This document shows, one piece after another, positions 6,296-11,719 of a stretch of DNA of 11,719 bases (within the stretch, counting starts at the first letter, position 1; each line of letters begins with the position of its first letter). The position numbers were made by a program, and so were the translations under genes. The DNA comes from an uncultured Eubacteriales bacterium (GTDB lineage: Bacteria > Bacillota > Clostridia > Monoglobales > Monoglobaceae): the NCBI GenBank assembly GCA_900552305.1, contig URZD01000051.1, positions 1-11,719 on the forward strand. Reading direction: 5' to 3'. The notes below the pieces were generated by a model. That model was given only the letters and a program-made list of their open reading frames with translations. It searched no databases and was not told where the DNA came from.

Positions 6296-6901
6296 TTACC
6301 GTTTTATTCCCAAATAAAAGTCGCAGCAGTCACCGCCTCTGCCGAGGGTTTTTGTCCTACGCCACAAAAGATTTTTATGCAGATTGCCATACGAAACATC
6401 ATCACTGTCACAAAAACAGGTACACAGCTCCTTGCAGCCGTATTTTACACAAGTGTCAAAATACGGACACCGCAGCATATCTATTTTCCATACCCCGCCC
6501 GACGTCTGATGCTCCTTGGCGGAAAATCCCGCAGCCTCGTTAAACAGCTTTCTCGTTCCTATTGCAAATATTGAGGGAACAATCCGATAAAGCAGCGGTA
6601 TACGCATCAGCTTATCAAGTTTTTTTCGCGCCTCGCGCGCGTGCCGCTCCGTATATCCGTGTACCGTATCAAACGCGTCCTCGCGGCTCATGACCGTTTG
6701 CAGCACCTCATACGCTGCAATTCCCGGCAAAATCTGTGACTTTAAATGCCGCATTTTTTCCTCTGTTGCGTCCTTATTCTCATCAAAAAGAAACTCCAGC
6801 CTTTTTACAAACGCCGCGCAAAGCTCCTGTTCCTTATCGGGAAATTTTTCTCTAACGGTATCTTTAAAGCTTATCGCTATATAATTTGAATTGTCTATCA
6901 T
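6296..6901 (-). CDS. ATC-hydrolase family protein (L-2-amino-thiazoline-4-carboxylate hydrolase-like)
   Basis: A 201-residue cytosolic protein that fits the ATC_hydrolase family, named for the Pseudomonas enzyme that opens L-2-amino-thiazoline-4-carboxylate on the way to cysteine. The N-terminal 125 residues are mostly helical and charged. The C-terminal third is cysteine-rich: RCPYFDTCVKYGCKELCTC then FCDSD, followed by RRTKTLGRGGDCCDF, giving C145, C151, C156, C160, C162, C164, C192 and C193. GGGGAGG lies 8 bases before the ATG at 6901. A GTG nine bases earlier abuts that site and is rejected as a start. The clostridial members are not biochemically assigned as far as I know, so substrate remains open. 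The gene follows GH20 but is separated from it by a terminator. Confidence 0.75.
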   Translation of the reverse strand: MIDNSNYIAISFKDTVREKFPDKEQELCAAFVKRLEFLFDENKDATEEKMRHLKSQILPGIAAYEVLQTVMSREDAFDTVHGYTERHAREARKKLDKLMRIPLLYRIVPSIFAIGTRKLFNEAAGFSAKEHQTSGGVWKIDMLRCPYFDTCVKYGCKELCTCFCDSDDVSYGNLHKNLLWRRTKTLGRGGDCCDFYLGIKR

Positions 6902-6929
6902 TATCTTCACCTCCCCAAATATTCTATAG

Positions 6930-6963
6930 AAAAACAGTAAATACCGCGCCTTGCGGCGCGGTA
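6930..6963 (-). terminator. Terminator of the GH20 gene
   Basis: On the minus strand a perfect 9-bp GC-rich stem TACCGCGCC (6963-6955) with GGCGCGGTA (6950-6942) closes a GCAA tetraloop, followed by TTTACTGTTTTT. The stem lies 9 bp after the GH20 stop. The interrupted T run may allow some read-through into the ATC-hydrolase-like gene, for which no separate promoter is obvious. Confidence 0.75.
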
Positions 6964-6972
6964 AAACGTATG

Positions 6973-8787
6973 CTAATCAAAAATTCTTCCAAAGAAATAG
7001 TTGTGAATAAACGGGTTTCCTTCCTCCCCGAACCATAGCCGCTCTTCCTCCAGCTCCGGTACGGATTCGATTTTTCCGTTCAGATAGTCCGTGATTCTCT
7101 CCTTTGCACGACCTATCCTTGTCTCCGTTCCGCCAAAGCGGAAATCCAGCAGCTCAAAGCCGAACGGTTTGTTGTTTTTGTACCACATATCAGCCGCCGC
7201 GCCATGCAGCTTCTTAACCTGTGTCAAAAGCTCGTCTGTCACGCCGCAAAGCTCGCCGAGAGCCTTTTTATCATTTTCCTTGTACGCATTTGTTATGCGT
7301 ATACCCAAATCGCACTTTTTGTAAAGAACGTCGACAAGTACCCTGTGATAGTCAAACAGATATTCCAGGTTTCCCATATTCGGCAGCGTCGCGAGCTTTT
7401 CTGCATATTCCGCGTAGTGCGTTTTCAAATCCAGTGCGGAAAAATTCCTGTCAAAAAGCCCCTGAAGCAAATCCTGATATAAAACCTGCTTTGAAACTAC
7501 CGCGTCATGATTCGGGCAAAGCTCCGCGTCAAATGTATCTATACCAAAAAGTCTGAACGCGTCCGCGTCAAAGCCGGTACAGATTTTAAACATTTTGTCA
7601 AGCTCCTCCTCAGGCTTTTCCGAATAATTGTATTCCGCAAAAAGCTGCATACCGAGCAGAGCCTCATATATACTGCATTCCGCGCCGTCATCCCCCCACA
7701 TGGTCGCAAAAACGTCCTTAACGCCGTTTTCAAGGCAGGCGGAAAGCGCCGGGGTTGTCGTTGCAAACGTCTTATCGTAATTAAGCGCAACCCCCGCCCA
7801 TGTCCAGATTCCTCCCGCAAAAACGATTTTACGGTCCATCAGCTTATGCGTCTTTATCATGTGGTCGTATTTTTCTTTATCTATGTTATAGTAATCCCAG
7901 TATACCATGGAAACCGACTCCGGAATAAGCGCCGACACATTGTCAGGCAGCTTGCCGTCCGCCTCATAGCCGCCGTTTTCGGAGCAAAGTCGAAAAAACA
8001 TATCGCTCCACATCATCGGCTCAAAGCCGTATTTCTTCACAATCTCACAAACTCTGCCAAGGTGCCGCGAAAGCAGCTCAAAACGGTCGGTATACCCGTG
8101 CTTGTTCAGGTATTCGCCCAATCCTACAAAATGAGCCTCGTCCATACCTATATGTATCTTTTCGGTTTTAAAGCAGCCGCGCACCGTTTTAATCATGTTC
8201 TCGATAAACGCGTAGGTCTTTTCCTCGTCTATCATAAGAATATCGTTTGTGTCGCAGACTCCCTTCATATTCTCTGCAAAATTCCAGCGCAGAGCCTTTG
8301 CAAGATGCGCCAGCGTCTGAATACACGGCACACATTCTATCCCGAAAATCTCCGCATAATCTACGATTTCGCGTATTTCATCAGGCGTGTACGCGCCGCG
8401 CATATAGCCGAAATACGGATAATCCTCCATTTTATATGTGTCCTCGGTATAAAGCATAAGCATATTAAGACCCATTCTTGCCATATACCTTATAATGTCC
8501 TTTACCGTTTCAATCTTCAAAACGGCATTTCTCGAAACGTCAATCATTATTCCACAGGTGTCAAAGCGGTTTTCTGCAGAAATATCCACGCTTTCCTTTG
8601 TATCCTTTATGCTCTCCAAAATCGTAGCCGCTCTGAAAAAATCCGTTTTCGCCGCATACTCGACACAAAACTTTCCGTTGCCGCCCTTTATGCCGTAGCC
8701 GCGCTCTCTGCGTCCGATTTCCGCATCGCAGTCAATGCCAAGCTCCGCCAATCCTCTTTTTATATCTTCATTTTTTATAATATCCAC
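6973..8787 (-). CDS. GH20 family beta-N-acetylhexosaminidase, intracellular
   Basis: Glycoside hydrolase that removes terminal beta-linked GlcNAc or GalNAc by substrate-assisted catalysis. Numbered from the GTG start, the catalytic pair D216-E217 lies in HIGMDEAH, the GH20 hallmark. The barrel begins near residue 76 with FDTCGIMIDVSRN and continues through WTWAGV and ATMWGDDGAECS. A helical C-terminal part of about 200 residues follows. Total is 604 residues with no signal peptide, so it is probably cytosolic, as in pneumococcal GH20C. The GTG at 8787 is chosen because GGAGG lies 8 bases before it. The in-frame ATG at 8802 actually forms part of that GGAGG context and has no site of its own. 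It has its own promoter and lies directly after the GH123-like gene, suggesting a shared HexNAc-glycan pathway. Confidence 0.93.
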   Translation of the reverse strand: MDIIKNEDIKRGLAELGIDCDAEIGRRERGYGIKGGNGKFCVEYAAKTDFFRAATILESIKDTKESVDISAENRFDTCGIMIDVSRNAVLKIETVKDIIRYMARMGLNMLMLYTEDTYKMEDYPYFGYMRGAYTPDEIREIVDYAEIFGIECVPCIQTLAHLAKALRWNFAENMKGVCDTNDILMIDEEKTYAFIENMIKTVRGCFKTEKIHIGMDEAHFVGLGEYLNKHGYTDRFELLSRHLGRVCEIVKKYGFEPMMWSDMFFRLCSENGGYEADGKLPDNVSALIPESVSMVYWDYYNIDKEKYDHMIKTHKLMDRKIVFAGGIWTWAGVALNYDKTFATTTPALSACLENGVKDVFATMWGDDGAECSIYEALLGMQLFAEYNYSEKPEEELDKMFKICTGFDADAFRLFGIDTFDAELCPNHDAVVSKQVLYQDLLQGLFDRNFSALDLKTHYAEYAEKLATLPNMGNLEYLFDYHRVLVDVLYKKCDLGIRITNAYKENDKKALGELCGVTDELLTQVKKLHGAAADMWYKNNKPFGFELLDFRFGGTETRIGRAKERITDYLNGKIESVPELEEERLWFGEEGNPFIHNYFFGRIFD

Positions 8788-8823
8788 CGTTATTTCCTCC
8801 ATACAGAAATTTATTATATTTTA

Positions 8824-8850
8824 ATTATACACAAGTCTATTTTTTGTCAA
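8824..8850 (-). promoter_or_regulatory. Promoter of the GH20 gene
   Basis: On the minus strand TTGACA (8850-8845) and TATAAT (8829-8824) both match the consensus, but are separated by only 15 bases, shorter than the optimal 17. Transcription would start near 8816, about 30 nt before the GTG start. No clear terminator follows the GH123-like gene, so GH20 may be transcribed both from here and by read-through. Confidence 0.5.
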
Positions 8851-8933
8851 TACAAAATTCTAAAGCTGCTCTTTCAGCGCAATACCGCAATAAACATGCC
8901 CCCAAAAATTCAATTTTCGAAGGGATATTTATA

Positions 8934-10592
8934 TTATTTTTTCGCGTCAAACTCTGCAATCATCTTGCGCATTTTATTCATCAGCTGCGGAACAAATTCA
9001 CTGTTACGCGGGTACTTTTTGAACGTGATTTTCATTCCCGCCTCATTCTTTATAATATCCTCCACATTTTCTCTGCCTATGCGTTTTTCAAGAGCACGGC
9101 AGATTTCCACGTCCTGAAGCGCGTCTTTAAAGATATACGCGCGCATTGACGGATAAACGCCGTCCTTTGACGGATATACCGAGAACGGGTCGCCCGACGG
9201 AAACGCCTTGTCAGACGAGGTAGTCATATACGGATTTATCTCGTACACGGAAAGCTGACTGAAATAAAAATTATATCCCCACTGCAAAAAGCCTTCTATA
9301 TTATATAGGTACATCTGCAATCCGAGTATACGGTTTCTGTATGCGGGCATCGCAAGAAATCTGTTTCCGACATCGGTCGTCTGACCGCAGCAATAATACG
9401 CCCACTGATTCTCGATTTTTTGCTCCAAAAACGGCTCAATGTGGTCGATTGCCGTAACCGGCGTCGGAACAAGACCGTGATTGTAAAACTCAATATTCGA
9501 CAGTGCGTCCATTGTTTTTGCGTTGCCGAGCAGCGGTTTTACAAGCTCATACGCACTGCGGTAATTTTCAATATGGTCTATGCTTGGCTCATCCGATATA
9601 TGGAAGTAACAGTTTTCCGCAACCCCCATACCTTCAAGAAACTTCATCAGTTCGGGGAGCAGCTGACCGAGAAATTCCCTGTATTCCTTGCTTTCCGCCT
9701 TGACGTGCCAGCCGAACATATGCTTTTTCTCGCCGTTTTCAAATACATATATATTCGGGGAATACTCCAGCCCCCACTGTGAAAACAGATGTGAAATCTC
9801 AAAATGCTCAATGCCGTACTTTTTGCAAAGCTCAATCCAGCGTTTAACACCAGAAAAATCAAACGAATACTTTTCGCCGTTCTTATCTATTTTAAGCAGC
9901 TGAACATCCGGGCGCAGTTCGCCTACGCCCGTATCGAGCGGCGGAGTGATAACAGGCGTTAAAATCATATTTATACCCAGCACTGCCGCCGTTTTGATGT
10001 ATTTTTCGATAAGGCTCCAATGCTCCTCGCTGTATATTTCGACATTGTGCGCCGTTGCGATACAGTCCGCATAAAACCACTGTGTAAACAAGGTTTTCTG
10101 TTTCGGCAGCGCGGTATCGATTACGTTTATGTTCATAACCGACTTAACCGCAGCGGCATCGTCCAATGGGTTTGCTCCCTCAACGGTCACCTTGACGTAA
10201 TGCTCGCCGCAAGCAACCCCGTATGTATTATCTATATCAATCCACAGCACATCAAGTCCGCTCGCCCGCATCTGACCGTGCTGCTTCTCAAGCGGGACAA
10301 GAATATCCGGCATAAGTCCCGCCTCACGCGTTATATAATCTTCGTCCCTACAATCCTGATAAATCGGAAAATCCATTGCCGCGCCGCATACCACAAACGC
10401 CTTCACGCACTCGGCTATATCCGATTCGATTTTAACCCTGACGGGAATTGTCCTTTCCGTAAGCGCCGCCGTCTGATATGCCATATGTTCGCCGCGGAGC
10501 AAAAGCGCGCTGTTTTTCTCCGCAGCCGCCATGCACTCGCTCACTGTGCGTATTTTTTCCATCTCCGAAATCTGTTTGATTTTTATCTCCAT
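8934..10592 (-). CDS. GH123-like glycoside hydrolase (DUF4091 domain)
   Basis: A 552-residue protein resembling the GH123 / DUF4091 family, whose characterised members are beta-N-acetylgalactosaminidases. The first 155 or so residues look like the beta-sandwich N-terminal domain. The barrel follows from about TLFTQWFYADCIA (167). The candidate catalytic Asp-Glu pair is D334-E335 in YFHISDEPS. The conserved C-terminal stretch includes NRILGLQMYLYNIEGFLQWGYN, split here as GLQMYLYNIEGF and QWGYNFY. No signal peptide is present, so it should act in the cytosol on imported oligosaccharide. GAGG lies 8 bases before the ATG at 10592, which is preferred over a TTG six codons upstream. It is divergent from the iron-sulfur protein gene and precedes GH20. 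Substrate (GalNAc versus GlcNAc, glycolipid versus mucin-type) is inference from the family. Confidence 0.85.
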   Translation of the reverse strand: MEIKIKQISEMEKIRTVSECMAAAEKNSALLLRGEHMAYQTAALTERTIPVRVKIESDIAECVKAFVVCGAAMDFPIYQDCRDEDYITREAGLMPDILVPLEKQHGQMRASGLDVLWIDIDNTYGVACGEHYVKVTVEGANPLDDAAAVKSVMNINVIDTALPKQKTLFTQWFYADCIATAHNVEIYSEEHWSLIEKYIKTAAVLGINMILTPVITPPLDTGVGELRPDVQLLKIDKNGEKYSFDFSGVKRWIELCKKYGIEHFEISHLFSQWGLEYSPNIYVFENGEKKHMFGWHVKAESKEYREFLGQLLPELMKFLEGMGVAENCYFHISDEPSIDHIENYRSAYELVKPLLGNAKTMDALSNIEFYNHGLVPTPVTAIDHIEPFLEQKIENQWAYYCCGQTTDVGNRFLAMPAYRNRILGLQMYLYNIEGFLQWGYNFYFSQLSVYEINPYMTTSSDKAFPSGDPFSVYPSKDGVYPSMRAYIFKDALQDVEICRALEKRIGRENVEDIIKNEAGMKITFKKYPRNSEFVPQLMNKMRKMIAEFDAKK

Positions 10593-10670
10593 TTGTTTCA
10601 CCTCACCCAAAGTATAAGAAAAATTTTAAATAAAGTATTTGCACATAAGTAAAAAAATTTTATAATTTTT

Positions 10671-10686
10671 TGTTGTCACAACAACA
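10671..10686. promoter_or_regulatory. Operator-like palindrome between GH123 and the iron-sulfur gene
   Basis: TGTTGTCACAACAACA is a perfect inverted repeat (6-bp arms). It overlaps the -35 of the proposed rightward promoter and lies about 8-24 bases downstream of the predicted leftward transcription start. That placement would let one bound regulator affect both promoters. It does not match CcpA or Rex consensus sequences as I recall them, and no regulator gene is in the window. Confidence 0.45.
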
Positions 10687-10702
10687 GAAATTATGTTAAA
10701 AT
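10673..10702 (+). promoter_or_regulatory. Possible promoter of the iron-sulfur protein gene
   Basis: TTGTCA (10673-10678) and TAAAAT (10697-10702) are 18 bases apart on the plus strand. The -35 is part of the palindrome. The match is weaker than that of the leftward promoter, and an alternative -10, TATACT (10708-10713), has no good -35. Confidence 0.35.
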
Positions 10703-10729
10703 TATATTATACTGTAGCAAGAAAGTCAA
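10701..10729 (-). promoter_or_regulatory. Promoter of the GH123-like gene
   Basis: On the minus strand TTGACT (10729-10724) is followed after 17 bases by TATAAT (10706-10701). The predicted start is near 10694, giving a leader of about 100 nt before the ATG at 10592. The palindrome at 10671-10686 lies at the beginning of this leader. Confidence 0.65.
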
Positions 10730-10730
10730 G

Positions 10731-10758
10731 TAAAACAATTCATATAAAACAATTCACA
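10731..10758 (+). repeat. 14-bp tandem direct repeat in the leader
   Basis: TAAAACAATTCATA is followed directly by TAAAACAATTCACA, two copies that differ at one position. They end six bases before the GGAGG of the iron-sulfur protein gene, so they lie in its presumed leader. Confidence 0.7.
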
Positions 10759-10777
10759 TAAATGGAGGTTTTTTGTT

Positions 10778-11551
10778 ATGATAAGACAAATAATAAAAAT
10801 CGATGAGAAAAAATGCAACGGCTGCGGACTGTGCGTAAGCGCGTGTCACGAGGGTGCAATCGGTATTGTTGACGGCAAGGCACGTTTGCTGCGCGATGAC
10901 TACTGCGACGGACTGGGGAACTGTCTGCCCGTCTGTCCCGTAAACGCTATTTCCTTTGAGGAACGCGAGGCGGCTGAATATGACGAGGCTGCCGTTCTTG
11001 AAAATCAGAATAAAAAAACAGCCGCGCATACCTACGGCTGCCCCGGCTCCGCCGCGGGAAAGATTGATCGCCAAAATGCTTCCGCAGAAGCTCCGCACGC
11101 AGCACACATGGGCGGCTGTCCCGGCTCCGCCGCAGGCAAAATCGCACGCGGCAACACATCCTCAGCCGCGCCCGCAGCAGGCATGGACAGCTGTCTTTCG
11201 CAATGGCCCGTACAAATCAAACTCGTACCGGTCAACGCTCCTTATTTTGACGGAGCAAAGCTGCTTGTTGCGGCGGACTGCACCGCCTATGCCTACGGCA
11301 ATTTTCACAACGAATTTATAAGAAACCATATAACGCTCATCGGCTGTCCCAAACTCGACGAAGGCGACTATACCGAAAAACTCGCCGCAATTATAACGAA
11401 TAACGACATAAAAAGTCTTACCGTTGCGCGCATGGAGGTACCATGCTGCGGAGGTATAGAACACGCCGCGCGTGAGGCTCTGCGTGCAAGCGGTAAGTTC
11501 ATTCCGTGGCAGGTTGTTACAATTTCACGCGACGGCATAATCCTTGATTAA
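10778..11551 (+). CDS. 4Fe-4S dicluster-type iron-sulfur protein with duplicated GCPGS peptide
   Basis: A 257-residue soluble protein with three parts. The N-terminal ferredoxin-like domain (1-60) has C13-x2-C16-x2-C19-x3-C23 and then C43-x5-C49-x3-C53-P; the place of the second cysteine in motif two is L46. The middle (80-140) is an Ala-rich linker carrying GCPGSAAGKI twice (87-96 and 113-122). The C-terminal domain (142-257) has SQWPVQIKLVPVNAPYF, C168, GC190PKLD and a VPC223C224GG stretch, conserved in this family as I recall it. It probably transfers electrons or senses redox state, but partner and pathway are unknown. GGAGG lies 9 bases before the ATG. It is transcribed divergently from the GH123-like gene, with a shared palindrome, and is followed by hairpins and the 54-bp repeat. 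Confidence 0.88.
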   Translation: MIRQIIKIDEKKCNGCGLCVSACHEGAIGIVDGKARLLRDDYCDGLGNCLPVCPVNAISFEEREAAEYDEAAVLENQNKKTAAHTYGCPGSAAGKIDRQNASAEAPHAAHMGGCPGSAAGKIARGNTSSAAPAAGMDSCLSQWPVQIKLVPVNAPYFDGAKLLVAADCTAYAYGNFHNEFIRNHITLIGCPKLDEGDYTEKLAAIITNNDIKSLTVARMEVPCCGGIEHAAREALRASGKFIPWQVVTISRDGIILD

Positions 11552-11600
11552 GCAACCATATTCGGACAATCACAAAAAACCGCGCCGTTTAGACGTTTGA

Positions 11601-11634
11601 CGTATCAGATCAGGCACACGCCTAATCTGATACG
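11601..11634. repeat. 15-bp hairpin downstream of the iron-sulfur gene
   Basis: CGTATCAGATCAGGC (11601-11615) pairs with GCCTAATCTGATACG (11620-11634) with one mismatch and a 4-base loop ACAC. No T run follows on either strand, so it is not a standard terminator. A second small hairpin, TTGAAA-TAA-TTTCAA, follows at 11640-11654. Confidence 0.6.
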
Positions 11635-11665
11635 AAATGTTGAAATAATTTCAAATTTTTGGTTT

Positions 11666-11719
11666 TGGAAATGTCAATAAAAGTGCAGTCGAAATTTACC
11701 CCAAATTTCTGAAACTACT
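11666..11719 (+). repeat. 54-bp dispersed repeat, copy 2 (cut by window end)
   Basis: It is identical to the reverse complement of 501-554 over all 54 bases up to the last base of the window, so the true repeat probably continues beyond it. The flanking base on the inner side differs (c versus t), which fixes that boundary. The internal hairpin GAAATTTACCCCAAATTTC is at 11692-11710. Confidence 0.85.

Noticed and set aside
7507..9117. 536-codon open frame opposite the GH20 gene
   Set aside because: It is antisense to GH20, crosses the GH20 promoter and the end of the GH123-like gene, and has shadow-like composition. Length alone is not evidence in this codon usage.
501..11719. The 54-bp inverted repeat as the ends of one 11-kb transposon
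   Set aside because: There is no transposase or integrase in between, core genes are enclosed, and the window simply ends inside the second copy.

Overview
The window looks like a contig from an anaerobic Gram-positive bacterium of the Clostridia. The signs are strong GGAGG ribosome binding sites on nearly every gene, sigma-A type promoters (TTGACA/TATAAT), a rubrerythrin-rubredoxin pair, a ferredoxin-type iron-sulfur protein, a copper-amine-oxidase-like 'stalk' domain protein and an ATC-hydrolase family protein. The window starts inside a tRNA-Lys gene and ends inside a 54-bp sequence that also occurs, inverted, near the left end. Both edges therefore look like assembly breaks in repeated sequence.

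Layout. Bases 1-96 hold the 3' part of tRNA-Lys(CTT) and its terminator. Bases 97-561 have no convincing protein gene. They hold a possible leftward small-RNA unit with its own promoter, a ~130-bp imperfect palindrome and one copy of the 54-bp repeat. Bases 562-4307 are a leftward cluster in the order glyA, rarA, stalk-domain protein, histidine phosphatase. The first two genes overlap by 8 bp. From 4412 rightwards come nth (endonuclease III), then a separately promoted rubrerythrin-rubredoxin operon (5334-6044) with a structured leader and a terminator. The rubredoxin is a 51-codon gene with an unusual C-x-C first metal site.

Bases 6296-10592 run leftwards: a GH123/DUF4091-type glycosidase, a GH20 beta-N-acetylhexosaminidase with its own promoter and a terminator, then an ATC-hydrolase family protein. 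Neither glycosidase has a signal peptide. Together they suggest cytoplasmic trimming of beta-linked GalNAc and GlcNAc from imported glycans, although no transporter or regulator lies in the window. From 10778 rightwards is an iron-sulfur protein with an N-terminal dicluster-like domain, a duplicated GCPGSAAGKI peptide and a Cys-containing C-terminal domain. Its divergent promoter region with the GH123 gene carries a palindrome that looks like an operator.

Most of the window is ordinary core and accessory metabolism. The points most worth a second look are the repeated and palindromic elements at the edges, the C-x-C rubredoxin, the duplicated cysteine peptide and missing cluster ligand in the iron-sulfur protein, and the intracellular GH123-GH20 pair.
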